From Spirodela intermedia (lineage: Eukaryota; Streptophyta; Magnoliopsida; Alismatales; Araceae): a DNA stretch of 64,000 bases. Both the position numbers and the translations under genes were made by a program. The notes under the pieces are model-generated. The model had not been told where the DNA came from. It made no database searches and worked only from the letters and a program-made list of their open reading frames with translations. Positions 32,973 to 47,002 of this stretch are shown here, piece after piece; position 1 is the stretch's first letter, and each line of letters begins with the position of its first letter. Location of the stretch: contig LR746271.1 in the NCBI GenBank assembly GCA_902729315.2, forward strand, positions 211,001 to 275,000, in the 5' to 3' direction.

Positions 32973-35900
32973 TCACTCTGCGGCCTTGCCCTTGCACTGG
33001 GCAACCCCGCCGAGCGGAGCGGTGGCTTCGCCCATCTCCAGCAGATAGCAGATTATGGACTCCACGTCGTCGCCGAAGATGCTGTAGGCTTCCACCACCT
33101 GGAGGTAGCTGAAACCCATCGACAGCAGCATCTGCATGCTGTCGTTGCGCACAATGTCCGGCAGAGATTTATCCCTTCCGCCGCCGGGGCTGCCCGCCGT
33201 CCCCGCCGGCCCTGTTTTCAGAGTCAACGGACGGGATAGCCAACGGTGAGAAGAGTTTTTTCTTTTCTCCCGCAGAGAACAACTGCGGAAAGAAGAAATT
33301 CAAAGAAATGCCCGGATGCTAGAGAGAGAAAAGTGGGGTAATCAATCTTCAAGGGAAATGCCGGCATGTTAGTGAGAGAATGACAAGTAGAGAGAGAGAC
33401 CCACCCCTGCAAACAACAACAACAATAACTACCGAACAAAAGAAATATACCGGAGATCTCGATGGAAATCTCCAGCAGGTTTTTCACCCTGCTCTTGTTC
33501 CTGAGGGGCACACTGAAAAGACCCATCCAGCAACCAGAGAGGGCGTTGACAGTTGGAAGTCAACAGAAGTCAAGATCTGGTTTTGGGTACTCACTCGTCG
33601 TTGCAGAAGATGATGGTTCGGCGCCAGGGGTGGATTCCCTGAAACCCATCTGCAGCTTGAATTTATCCTTGGCGAGATACTCGGCCCGCGATGCTTCCAT
33701 CACCATGCGTTCTATCTCCTTCTCAGTGAGCTCCAAATCTGAATAGAAACGACCCTCCGCCAGAAGAGCCTGCCATTGACGAAGGACGTCGATCAGCGTT
33801 CTATTCCCCCCCCCCCCAAAAGACGAGAGCGACTAAATATTTTGAGGCGAAAAAAAAAGAGAAGAAAAGATCCATCAAGCATAGGTTTTACTTTCTGGAG
33901 AGAAATAAAAAACAATGTTCTTGAGGTCGGTTAAATAAAAAACAATGTTCTTCCGTCAATCAAACGGAAATTGATGGGTTTTGGGGGAATGTCATCTAAA
34001 TCAGTTTTCTCACCAATCCTATCCGTTTGTTCTCCAGCTCTAAGATTATTCAAGAGAATGGTCATCACTCGTCATCACTCCGAATGTTGAGGATCTGTCA
34101 GATGTTCTGATACTCTGCCATCATCGAGGCTTCTAACCTAAACAAGAGGATCGAGCTTTCTAGAGAGAACTTGTCTGGATTTTGGAGTTCGCTTCTTTGG
34201 TTCACTTCTCATATAGATTGTTTACATAGTCTGAAGGTGCCTAACTAGGCCAAGAAAACCATCTAGAAAATCATGAATATTGGGAGTGTATTTAACTGAG
34301 GAAGAACGAAATTGGATACTGCAAACATCTCCAAGGGACAAGTCGTCAACGAGATAAAAACAAGAAGAAAAGTCTGAATTGAATCGCAATCACCAAACCA
34401 GAGATTATTACGAAAAGGGTTAATGCATGTGAACTGATCATAGACAGTAAGAAAACGGATCGTCTCCCTCCGAGAGGAAATTCACCCTTGTGTTAATATG
34501 ATGGAGAGCGTTCATTCTTTAAAAGGCATCAAACAGCAAAATAAAATCTAGAAGATATGTTACTTACATTATCAATCTGCTGATCCTGTTGGGCTTTGAT
34601 GGCAGCCTTCACTTGATCTTTGTCGATGTTTAACTATATACATTTTAAGAGAAGACATAATCAGGCAAACAATTGCGACATTGATGATCTTTATCATCAT
34701 ATGTTGTGGGCTCGTAAAAGCAAGTAGTAGCATGCACCACGAGAAGAAAACCACCAGCGCCAACGAAATCAAATAAGAGTCGCAATGATGCTGCCTTTTT
34801 CGATCAACCAGAGAAGGAAAAATATAACTAGAGCGTTAAAGGCCGAAATGACTGGTTTTTCAGGGTTAGAAATACTGCAATTGCTACTCATACCAGGCAC
34901 GTTGAGAATACATTGAACGAACAGATATCAGTCTCGCAATAAATGGAAGTAGATTTGGGATTATACACGTGTATATAGTTTCAAATGTTAAAGAAATATG
35001 TACATGGAGCATGCCTGAGGTATGTCCTATGTGCTCAAAGCATAAAGATGTGAGATCTCCAACTCACGGTGTTAGCCAAGTTAGAATCGACGTAAAGACC
35101 AACAAAATGGAGCGATCCTTGCAGTCATTAATCTTCACTCAGAGTGTTTTCCTAGACACCGCTAAAGATAAAAGAACAGTAAAAATTAAAAAAAAGCTGA
35201 TGACTAAGATATTTCTTAGGTAACAGATGTATGGCAATTATGACTAGTAAAAAAATACTAGTCTCCTATGAGCTCGAGCCCACAACTATCATAGATTCAT
35301 TTGACGCAAGAATCCACATTCATCTTAATAAAGAGCATATTATGAGCAAAAAGTTCAGTTTTCACATTTAATACGATGTTAATCAGGCAAGATCTCACTT
35401 CATACAAAAGTTATTTGACCAGTTCCAGGAAGTCCTCTATTTTTGAGTGGTCGCCTGTTTTTCTGAGAACCCACTTGCTCTGATGACATTATCTTTAATC
35501 GGCCTGCCAAATAGCCCCTCCCGAGGGAGTTTCCACCAGACCCATCCATTTTCCATGGTTCTACCACAAAGAAGAGACAATGGATTGGGAGAACTGGAGA
35601 GAAAAGCTGTTTTCTACTTTTTCTAGAGTAAATAACTTACAAGACACTCATCCACATAAAGTATTCGTACCCTAGTCCTCCAAGGTCATTCAGATCGCAA
35701 ACCTTTACTGATATTCATCAATACTGACCAGTCCGACACCACTTTTCTTGCCGCACACAACGTACTTCAGTCATTTTTGTTCTCTATCCATAGAAACTAT
35801 TGTTTACTTTCATTTTACAAATATTTGAGTAATATTTGAATTAGTTGTATTCCAGCCACAGGGGAGGTAAACAAACCTTTCTGGTGAGTTCTAAATCCCA

Positions 35901-38900
35901 CGAAAAGGATTTAATCGTCAAAACACAACAGCAGTTTAAAGAATAAAAAAAATTCAAACACCAATAAATATAATCACCGAAATCGAGCTTTGATAAAGTT
36001 GTTTAACGTAAATTACCCCTCGGAGACTGCTAAATCCAAGGCCTGCACCAACTGTCAAACCCCGCGGATCAACAACTGAATTATAATGATTTCCACGGTG
36101 ATAGCTTAGTCTTATAGGGGGTGTGTCAGTACCATAGCCTCCATGAAAAATGTTGATGGGTTCTGCAAAGGAAGAATGAATGCGTTGGACACAAGATTAA
36201 AAGTACCTATTTCCATAGGGAAGCACGCACACGAGTGGGTGATACCTGTGCTGTAAGAATATATATGTATTGGCCGATTATACATCTCAGATAATGCTTG
36301 GATTTCCATATTGTTGCCATACACCTGTAGCCAACGAATCATTTGAGGACTATCGAACATGCATCACATGTGCAAAAGCAGAATAACATGAATAGTAGTT
36401 CACAGGGACCTGTCTATTTATACCTACCTGATCATTTGTTTCAGTTGACAATGCATCATCAGAGTTGAAATTTTCTACAATCCCCAACGGTAGAAAAATT
36501 GTAAAGAATGCGGTTTTCCTCAGCTTAGGACTCCATTATTTCTTTCAAATTTAATGTTATGAAGAATCTCACCAAATCCACTCTTGCTTGCTGGTACTAA
36601 AGGGGTCTCACTTGACTCTCCCTACTCTACTCAGATGTTCTATTTGATTGTATTTCAAGGAAGATCTAGCTTTGGAAGTTGACGAGGGCGAAGCTGCTTA
36701 GGCATCTAGAATTCTACTTACATGGAATCTAATGATGCGATTATGCAACAAAGAGATCCTCTTATTGAATTAAGGTGAAAACAGAAGCTAAAGGTTGCTA
36801 TCTCTACAGAAAAAAGCACCAATATCACCTTGCAGCATCACACCGTCAAAATCAAATCAACCATTAACTAAGAGGAGAGGAAGATGATCAATAACACACT
36901 CAATCCTACCGATATTATGACGGCAATAAAGAAAGGGGAAAAAGGCACCTTGTCTCTCCTCTTCCTCTTACAATAGGATGTGAAACCTTCAGTAACAAAC
37001 TGAGAGAAATGGTCCCTTTCCCTCTCCTGAAACGAGGAATAAATACTAGTGTCAGATGAGGTACTCAGAATACATATCATAAAAGAAGACGCTAGAAATG
37101 CCCTCTCCAAGAAGTAGCCCGTCATCATAATAGCCTGACAAGTTGAACAAATGTCCTGGAATGATAAGAATATACGACCTTATTTAAAAGCATCATCACC
37201 ACTACCATGAACTTGAATCACTGCAGAACATTATGTTATGTCTCTTTGTATAGGTCATATTAAGGATGCTTTAGAATACGTCATCCAATAACTTGACTAG
37301 ACTTGGCAAACATATCTAGGCTGGTCCAAATCCACTAGTCCGATTGAGAATTAGAATTATTAAATCAAATTCGATCAAATTTGTGCATAGAAAATTTAAT
37401 AATTCGAAAAGATTGTAAGGTCCAGACAGTCATAAAGTTGAAGGTATCGTAATTACATCTCACAAGTAAAAAACTGAAAATCAGGCATGTTCTAAAATAG
37501 ATACCCACAAAGAAACACGAAAAATACCATGTAATCAATGCACATTTGTCGAACCATGTCAAATGCTTCAGCGTCTCCATAAACTTGATCTGCAACAGCA
37601 CGAAACAGACAATTCCCATCCTCTAGCATTCTTTTGACTTCATATCCCTTGGATCGTCTAATATCAAGCTCAAAATGGCGCTCTCTCTCCTGAAATTGAA
37701 TATATATTTTCTGAATATAAGCCAGATAAAAGAATTGTCAAATAAAGCACAGAGATAATCAATTGTGTGTCTGCGGGGACAAATTCTTAACGCTGGCAGT
37801 TTCTCGGGATAAGTTAACTAATACTAATTCCAACCTTTCCCTAAAGAAGAGTATAAGAATGTGGTAAGAGGTACATTTGCTACGTCATCAGCCAAAATGG
37901 TGCTCATTCGTTCATTTTCTTCCTCGAATCTGAGATGTACTTCCTGAATATATTTCCCATACACCTCAATTATTAAATGTCATCACTTTCAGTTTTTTGA
38001 ACAGAGGCAAGGATGCCCATATGAAGTAGTCTCGAAAGTATACCACACGTTCTACCCAATTACAAGCCGAGGTGGTTTCTAGTTTTGCAATTCATTTATG
38101 CTTTCTCTTCTTATGTAATTGAAAATTTCAAGAAGAAGAGCACCAAACGAATACTTCTGCTTCCCATCAACACCACAGAAAGCATGCCTTCAATAGGCCA
38201 GCAGGACCTCGTCCAAGAGCACATGAGAACGGCACATTTACATCCTTTGTCAAAATGAAAAAAGTGGCAGGTCTGGCGTTTCCATGAGCAGAACCAAAAG
38301 TAAGTCAAAAGTCTGGCAACAATTGCTTTATAATAACAGAGAACCAAAAAGCAACCCCTGCTTCCCATGAGGGTCCATAGGGAAAAATTCTGAAATAAGC
38401 TTGGCAGTCCTTCATCTGCAAGCAATAAACAGCAGTTTTTACCTCATTTGCACGGGTTGAGGAAGATGTCAGACTCCAAAGGACGCCACAATGGCTGCAA
38501 CAACTCTTCTCTAAGAGAAGAGTAACGAGGTGGCACATCTGCTTTTCTAGTAATCAATATATTTTAATAGAGACCAGAGAATACGATTAACTAATTTGGT
38601 ATGTTAAACAATCGAATGAAAGATAACGATATCAATCAAGAGCTTCCAATGCGTGTACAGAAAATATGCGCATGCAATAGTAAAAACTGTATGAACTGAG
38701 AACAGGTAAAGAAAAAATTTAAATCATAAAACTATAAATAAATGGATAAGCATAGAGGCAAATATAGAAGGACAAATCTTACCGCGTCATCATACGAAGG
38801 CCCATAACATGGATTTTGCTCATCGGCACTATTGTAACCATCTGCTTCACTATATGATCTGGGAGAAGATGGATGTGGATCTGGAGCCGAGTTCCAGGAA

Positions 38901-39442
38901 GAAATGGCAGGCCAAGACGGTGGCCTCCTAGAAGAACCAATCCTCCCAACGCTTGAACCACCAGAAGAAGTCCTCCTTGAACCAAGGCCGGCATTGGAAG
39001 GTTTTGGAGGGGGCAAAGGAGGGGGTGGAGGGCAGGAAGCGCCTGAAAGAATCTGCGAAGAACTGGTGCCTAAGATTTCAACATCCTGAAGATCCTGCCT
39101 CTCAGACGCATGAGGCCTACCCGATTCTTTGGCCACCGCACTCGAATCCGGAGATTCATCAAGACACGATTTCCCTTTCCCAGCATCCTCCCCCGTTCCA
39201 GTCTCATGAATAATGCCTTTGCTGATTTCCGATAAAAACTCATCAGTTTTTGGGGGCTTATCCTCGCTGCCTTCATACTGCTCCGGCAGAGGATCATTCG
39301 AAAGTACCGATTCTGGGCGTACTTCCTTATCATGTTCTTCCTCTTTCGAACTGGAAGCAGCCTGATTCGCAGGGGTCTGGGCGGAGCGGCCAGCACTGGA
39401 AGAGGAACCCGCTGATCCACGCTGCACCAGTATTCGGGTCAT
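32973..39442 (-). CDS. OTLD1: OTU-domain deubiquitinase with UBA domain (OTLD1 type)
   Basis: Nine exons on the minus strand: 39442-38784 region ending at 38783, 37943-37875, 37689-37528, 37026-36949, 36324-36246, 36162-36017, 34633-34568, 33769-33595 and 33211-32973 (557 aa). OTLD1 is a plant histone deubiquitinase (H2B) acting with the demethylase KDM1C in gene repression. Seen: family N-terminus MTRILVQRGSAG; a disordered region with PPPPPLPPPKPSNAG; the OTU core MLEDGNCLFRAVADQVYGD with catalytic Asp267 and Cys270; YGNNMEIQALSEMYNRPIHI; and LSYHRGNHYNSVVDP with the catalytic His375. Then follow the helical block VKAAIKAQQDQQIDN and a UBA domain (MQMLLSMGFSYLQVVEAYSI, then FGDDVESIICYLLE). 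All catalytic residues are present. An in-frame ATG 15 nt upstream exists, but the family start decides for 39442. Assignment is to family; exact orthology is inferred. Confidence 0.93.
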
Positions 39443-42281
39443 CCCAGCGAACAACAATCACACAAATCTTCTATGTTGCTGCTGCGCCCGTCCACTCCGT
39501 CCCCTCCTGCTTTGAAAATCACAGTTGGAAGAACCAAAGAACACCTTTATCGCGCGTCCTGACCTTTGGTCCCGTCACGCCGATCACCTTGCTGAACGAT
39601 TCCTTCCAGCCCAGCACGCTCCGTTCCCTGGCTACCAATACGCACATCCCCACGTAAATTCTCATGAGACCAGAGCCCCCGATGTTTACCTCTCAAATCC
39701 TGGATCAGATCCTTCCCCTTTCCTTCACGCTACCGTGGACTCATCAAAACTAGAGTCTTATATGAAAAGGGAACCCAACACAACCCAAGAACTCTCTCAT
39801 AAAGTTCCTTGACAGAATCACCCACCCTGAAAAAACCAAAGAAAATGAAACAGATCCGCAAAATTAAGACCAACTCATACGCACGAGGCCTCTACCCAAA
39901 TAGACCGGGAGCAGATTGTAACCTGGGCGAAATCGGAGAAGATTTCCGGTCTCGAAAGGGAAGAATAATCTACGAATTCACGGAAAAAGATTCCTCGCTG
40001 CAAACGGGCGAAACATCCCCGTCCTCTATCCTCCTCCGCCCTCGAATCGTCTCACCTACGGCAGCGCGGAGAGCAACTGGAGGAAGATAAAGATCAGTCA
40101 CAGAGAACGAAGGCAAGGGAGGAATGAACTGCAGAGAGAGAGAAAGAGCGGGGGGGGTCGGGGGGGAAGAAAGGGGAGCAAGCTACTTTTTTATGATGGA
40201 GCACCGCCCATGGACGGGTGGGGGGGCTGCTCCTGACCGCCACGTGGCAATTCGAGGCTGTCCATCCGCACGTGCGAGTCGAGTCACGGTACTAACCCCG
40301 AAAAACTAGTTTACCGGAGCGGTCTTCAAGAAACTACATCTCACGTGTCTGACACGTGCCCTCCAGACCGGACGGACTGACCCAAAAGTTCCGGATCCGA
40401 TGAATAGGCCCATGAAGATCCGTCATCTGGAAAACATGGAGCCCATTTGGTGGGCCCCTAATGGCCATATGTGCGTTGACTCTACGTCTACGACGTCGGC
40501 TGCCCCATAAAGATTGGGAGGCTTGTGGGGCCCACCCTGGGACTGTTGGTTCAGAGTTCGGAAAATATATAAAAAAATTTAAGAGCAGATATTGGAAGAA
40601 ATTGGAGTCTGTCTCTCTAAGGCGACGTGAAGCCAAAAGCCTGGTGGTCTTCTGCTCTCTCCTCTCTCTCTGGCTGGGGTCAGAGGTGTCGTGGGAACAG
40701 CGTCTCTGTCCCTCCGGAGCTGGGACGATGGCGATGACGTTGAAAGGTACGGTGTCTATGCCTACCAGTCGAATACGGGCGGGAATTTTTTCGACGTACA
40801 TCGGATTTATAGAACCTTGGTGAGGTGTTGATTACTTTTTCCCGTTCCCGGAGACGACTACGATTTCTCTTGCTTCTTCCGGTTCTCTGTCGGGAACTAG
40901 GGTTTCGAGGCGTTTTTAGGGTCCTAGGATGGTCGGTGTTGGGAGCTGCTAGGACGATGCCGACGTTTCGGGGTGTACGATTCCGGAGCCATGAAGATTC
41001 CGAATATTTGGGTTTGCCAAGGGGAAATTGAAACCGGCATTCCGTAGGAAGTCCGTGAAATTTTGTCGTGATGAGGGTGTTATTCGGATGGTACGCTTCA
41101 TGACGGTAATCGGGTGCTAACTGATGCCGATGATGTGCCCGTCTATGTTCGTATGCTACACGTCATCATGAGAACAGTACAATCGTCGGCTCACGCACGA
41201 AGCACGCCGTGTCGAACTTGATCTATGAATTTTATTTTCTTTTAGTGCAGTGGGACATTTTTTGTGTAATATCGTTGAATTTGGGGATGATTTCTGATTT
41301 AAATAGCGTCAGATATGATTTTGAAGACCTATGAGATTTTCAGTTTTGTCCCACCATCAGGTTTTATAAGATTTATGTTCCTCAAGCCCCTCTGGTTAGA
41401 CCGCAATACATCTTACCCATTCTGGATCAGGATGTTTTATAATCGACAATCGTTTCTGATCATTGGATAGTTCGTGCTCCAAATTCTCAAAAAGATCTTT
41501 AAGAAAAAAAAGGATATCCCGACTTTTCTTGGTTTTTGTTACCTTCTTCTCTCCTTTGAGTGCCCAAGATTGTGCTTTCTTTGCATGAAGTTTCTCCCGT
41601 TTCGCATTCGTTGCACATTAATCATGCAGTTCTACATTTCGCAATCTGTTGCTGTCAAAAACATCTTTCCCTATCTGCCCAAGGTCCCTATCTTTCTACA
41701 TTTTTTTATTCTTGCAAGATGTTCTGGTTCCTATCTTCTTTCTCACGAATCACGTGTAATGCTTTTTAAGCTTTATTTTATTTCTATGCTTTTTAAAGGA
41801 TTAGCATGTAATTGAAATTTTCAGGAGTTGTTTTCACTTGGTCCTCAGTGAAAACTAGCAGAGAAATATGTACTCACCCAATCTGTTAAATGATGAGATG
41901 ATAATAATTCTCTATCAGAATGTCGCCATCCTCCTGTTTAGTATTCCCAGATGTTCATCATAGTTTTTTCATTCGAAGCATAAACTCGTACTTAGTCACG
42001 ATTTTTTTCTGTATCCTGCCATCTCAACTTTCACAGTAGACGTCTTTTTTTTTAGGAAGCCATCCCTACTAATTGAATTGCAACTCACTTATAATTGAGT
42101 CCTCTTGAGACGATCCCGTTACCTTTTTCTGGATGATTACTATTATTATAAACTCATCATATGAGAAGGACAAAATAGTTATTGCCTTCTTCTGTTGTAC
42201 GCCTTGCTCTACCGAACTTGACTTTAACTACTGATTCTTTTGTTACCTTATGTCGGATCTACTCACATTGGATTGGAAACA
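39443..42281. other. Divergent region between OTLD1-like and VPS55-like genes, with VPS55 leader introns
   Basis: The OTU gene leader probably reaches about 40120 (GA tract at 40135-40146). A VPS55 leader exon is likely near 40600-40760, with CT-rich sequence and a donor AAAG|GTACGG at 40758. The acceptor of the leader intron is not clear; ATAG near 42178 is possible. An AUG at 40729 with a short frame lies in this leader and could be an upstream ORF. Confidence 0.45.
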
Positions 42282-44667
42282 ATGGCGTGGATTTCATCAT
42301 TTACAGTGTAAGTTTAACTAGAGGAACATTCTATCTTCATATTCTGCTTCATTAGCTTTATATAATGAAGTTGACGTTTTCTTTTCTGGTTTGCAGGCTT
42401 GCTGGACTTGCCTTTATGTTTTCTGCTAGTATCCTATTGCAGATCCTGGTAGGTGCTCTCTCTAAAATAGTTCATCATATGTGCGTATTGCAAGAGTGAG
42501 CTATGCAGTGGTATAACTAGGATTTACTCTAAGAAAAGGACATTCATGTATTGAGAATCCTTTGGTCGCAATTTTTTTTTAAGTCTAGTCGTGATTAAAT
42601 CCTCTGCTCATCATATGCTTTGTTAGAAGATAGCTAGCTATTCTTAGAAATGAGCATATACCCATCACTGGGCATGCATTGCACGAATGGTATTATCTAA
42701 AATGAAAGTTTCTATGGTGTTCTAGGCAGTCACTTTCTCTTCCATTCTCCTTTTAACATAATCTTGCATTTGCTTTGGATGAACAGAAGGCTTGGAGTGA
42801 TTATGTTTTTGGTTTGGGATATCGGGAAGACTTTTATCTCTATGACTAAAGCCCCCTTGTACTCCAATCTTGATTGATATTTCCACTCTGCCAAAATGCA
42901 TCTGAAGCAAATTCAAAGAATCTCGTGGTATCGACTTACACCACCATTGCAAAGACAGCCCAAGACTCACAGCATTCTGAGTACTATATTCCTAATTTTC
43001 AAAAACGTTGATAATCATGTACTTGATTGTCCATGACGATTTATTAATGATAAATCGTGCAGGCCTTAGTACATAATCCTTATTCAGATAATCAAAAAGA
43101 GGAAATTCAGATAAATCCTCTGACTTTTCTGAATCTTATTTTCGTATATCTGATCTTCATTGATGGCTGGACCGCACTTTATTTCCCACATAACTTTTTT
43201 GTACATTGAAATATCACGTCAGTTAACGTCGTAGATTAAGGTGGAGCATGTGGAATTAAGCTGTGGAATTATAGGTTCTCAGCTTGTTCTCGGCAACACT
43301 ACAAGATTTATCCTTGATTATATACTCAACAAAATCGATCCCTTATCGTCGAGGCCTTAATGGACCTCATCTGCTTCCATGTTTTTCCCATTTCGGCGCT
43401 ATGAGCATCAACCAGATATACTGACACATAGCCTGATGCTTCATTTTTAATTTCGGCAGGCCTGTGCTCTGTACAACAACTGGTGGCCGCTGCTTTCAGG
43501 TTAGTAGTGGCAGTGAAAGTCTATTTCACATCAGCTTATGCCTATTTGGTAAGGAAATTTCTCATCTGAGATATGTCGTCTCCCGCAGGTCTAATGTACG
43601 TGCTCGTGCCGATGCCATGCTTATTTTTTGGTGGGGGATCTACTTATTTCTTGACGAGCAGCGAAGGGGGAGGGTGAGTCCTACTTTACTTAGAATCATC
43701 CCGCATTGATTATTATAGAAATAAACCTGTGATTACGAAACATCAACTTGAACCATCGTCGCATCTTAAATATGTGACCTACATATGTCAGACAGAGCAC
43801 CGTATTCTGTTCCTTTACTTCAGAATAGGCTGTCATGTCATGAAATCGCTAGAACAGTCTCACGTGGGAAATTAAAACATGGATGAAATCTTTGGGGTGG
43901 TAATCCCAGCGATGGGGGCTTTTACATGTTCTTGATTGCTCTTGCCGACCCGCTAGAGGCTTAGAACCCATTGCTTTACTTTGAGATTTCTCTGCGCTTT
44001 GGACCATGAAAAATCTCATGTTTGGAACTGCCATAGTAGAATCTCATGGGAAAAGAAACATGGATTTAGAATATTTCATGTCCAATGATAAATAATGGCT
44101 GACCGCCTGCTTGTGACCTTGTAGAGCTTAAGAAACCATTTATTTATTCGGAGATTAGGCTGTGCCTATGACCATTCTAAATCTGGTCCTGCCATGTAGA
44201 GTTCCATAGTCAACTCCTTTACCTCAGATTAGGCTGCGCCTGCACCCACGGATATGTTCTTCGTTGAATTGTTGGACCGGTCTCTCATTGGAGAAGAAAA
44301 AAATAGATAAAATCCTTTTCTTTTTGATAAAAAATAGATAATTTCAGTACTCGAAACATTAGATCTTCTTATGTGGGTACATGGGCATACTCTGTTCATC
44401 GCTGTTGGGCGTTGACTTGCCCAACCACCCAACACTTGAGCACGAGTAAGATGAGCTTTTCTCCGTCCTTGTGTACTTGTCAGGTGGATCAGTGCGGCCA
44501 AGTTCCTGACAGGTGCTTCAGCTGTCGGCAGCATCGCCATTCCAGCAATCCTGCGGCATGCAGAGCTCATCGAGACTGGGGCAATGTGGATCGAGTTTGT
44601 GTCCTTCTTCATCCTTGCCTGTACGCTACTATGTTTCCATCATGTGAGCCTTGAAGAGGAATGGTGA
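42282..44667 (+). CDS. VPS55-family membrane protein
   Basis: Five coding exons: 42282-42307, 42397-42448, 43460-43499, 43589-43673 and 44484-44667 (387 nt, 128 aa). VPS55/LEPROT/OB-RGRP proteins are small four-helix endosomal membrane proteins that act with VPS68 in late endosome to vacuole sorting. Seen: MAWISSFTVLAGLAFMFSAS, LQILACALYNNWWPLLS, MYVLVPMPCLFFGGGSTYFL, then the family's most conserved block KFLTGASAVGSIAIPAILRH and a last helix ending CFHHVSLEEEW. It matches the shorter VPS55-like group (At3g11530-like) rather than the group starting MADVPGYLR. Introns 2 and 4 are large (about 1.0 and 0.8 kb). The start is supported by family alignment. Confidence 0.93.
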
Positions 44668-47002
44668 AGGCAAACGAACCAGAGGGCACCTGGATTACTT
44701 GGGGTGGAGTGGACCTTCAGTGATCCTCTTGTAGAAGAAATTGGTTGAGGAAAAGAGAAGACAAGCCTGGGCAGCCCTCCCCCCCCCCTCCCTCATAGAA
44801 TCTCCATTACAGAGGAGATGAATCTATCACCATTCTTGACTAAGAATCAATCTGTCAACATCTCTCTGGGGCATCAAGGTGGCACGGAGTTGACTGCTGA
44901 GACAGATGATGTCTACCTCCCTGATCAAAGTCAACCCCAGGATGGTGTGAGGGGATAGATAGCTAGTGGTCAAACCTAAGGGTGTATAGGTGGTAACATC
45001 AGCTTTGTAAGTAGAGAAAACTCAAAGCATCAATCATATCACGCTAACTATAAAATTTTTTGAAGTAACATATATTGGTTTGACAAATCAAACAGCGATT
45101 GGATGACTTTTTGTGCAAAAAGTCAAACTCTTGATTTCATGTGCAATTTTTTTTTCTAGATTGGTCAAGGATGGAGCCTCTCATATGTGTGAGAATCTTT
45201 TGATGAATCCAAACTAGAGTCCTTCAATAAGTTCTCTTGGAGCATACCAAGTTAGTACCAAAATGAGCTAACAATAGAAACTAAGAGCTAACTGTAAATT
45301 GATCCATTTCATGTCAATTAAGAATGGGTCTAATTATGCTAAATTTCACGAAGATTAGGTGAGCTAACTCGTTTTTAATAATAGTTAGAAAAGAGATCAA
45401 TATCTTTGTAGTCATTAAGCTTTTATTTCACTCTACTCTTCTAAGAGCACCTCTCTTAAGCTCCCACTCTACTCTTCTTTGAGAAGAGTAGCTTCCTTCC
45501 ATATGAAATGAAAAATTAGCCTTCAAAGCGGGGATGCTATAATATTTTGGGCAATTCATTGTTTTCTCCACATGATACTTTGATGAATGTTATACTTGTG
45601 TTTTTAAAGGCATCAAATAGTCCAAGAATAGTTAGTCAAACTATTCTTTCAAAGTATAATCTTTATCTATTGAGAGTTGGGTTTCTTAGTCAACTTACTT
45701 TTTTTAGGCATACAAAATAAATAAATAAATAAATAAATTATTTGGTTACCAAGTTAATCTGAGATTCTTAAAGTTGGTATTGGGAAATAACATCTTGATG
45801 ATATCTGATGTCAAATAGCTATTCTTAGCTTCTATGAGATACTTTTTCAACGTCTAAATATTATTCAGGTCAAACCCAACATGTGTCACTAAATTTGCAT
45901 GAGAGCTCATAGAATAAGGCTTGGTGGGATGGACGACATTAAATTTTCAAAGTTCATGAATTTATAAAAATCATATAAACAAATGTAAACATTTTAATCG
46001 CATATGACTTCGAAGCAAGGCAACGACTGCTTAATCGAGATCTCCGACAAATCCGCAGCACTCTCAGTACTCGCTCTCTCTCTTCTCTCTCTCTCTCTCT
46101 CTCTATCTCTCCCTCTCGGTTTCTTCTCAATCTCTCTTTCTTCACGTAGATATGTGCGTGTGTCTGTGATTATTGCCCTCTCTCTGTGTCTCTGAACGTG
46201 AAAAGCGAGCTACCCTCTTCCGTGTGTCACACAGCTTTGGCTTCTAATCGGCGGTCAAGCGCAGAAACGCACCCATTGCGCTGCGTCGTCTTACTGGGGC
46301 GTTGACCCCATCTGCTGAATCCCTCTCTCTCTCTCTTCAAATGTATATCAGCATATCCTGCATATGCCCGGATCGTCAATGTCGGTGGTCACCGGTCGCC
46401 TCTGCAATAGTTTAGTTGAACTGGGATGCAACACGAGGAGACGAGATGTCAGAGAGAGAGAAAGAGAGAGAGAGAGAGGTAGTGGTGTAGACTACTCGGG
46501 TCAAGATCGCGGTGGGTCCAGCCAGTTCTCCACAATCTCTACCTCTGTGTGAAAACGGATGGGCCAAGTCAGGGCGGTCGGTGATCGTCAACCATGGTCC
46601 GATGGGGGCGGCAGCGAAGCGGACGGTGGCGATTATGGAGATGGTGATGGTGGGCGGCGCCGCCAATCCCGACCCAGATCAGCCGACGGGGATCGCTTCC
46701 AAGGACCCAACTGACTGGAACAGGAGATCACCTCGTTCTCAGCTCTTCCGAATTGCGAGCAGCGATGAGATGTCGGCCGATAATGAATCAAATCCACGCG
46801 CGATCGTGCATTTCAACACAAGAAGAACTCGGGGAAGCGCCGGGGGGGGCGATCTCGAATGCAAGCAGGAACAGAAGGAGAGAAAGATCGATTTCATCCT
46901 CATTTAAAACAGCGGGACATCAGAGAAACCCAGGCCGCCTGCCACATCCGAATCTTCATTCGTACAGAGGGGCCGAAGAGAGAGTTAGCTGGTAAGTTGA
47001 TT
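44668..47002. other. Convergent spacer between VPS55-like and S40-like genes
   Basis: 2.3 kb, AT-rich from 45000 to 45960, with a (TAAA)n run at about 45717-45738, a CT tract near 46075-46105 and a GA tract near 46449-46477. The right 150 bp are the presumed S40 3' UTR. No gene-like frame seen. Confidence 0.6.
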
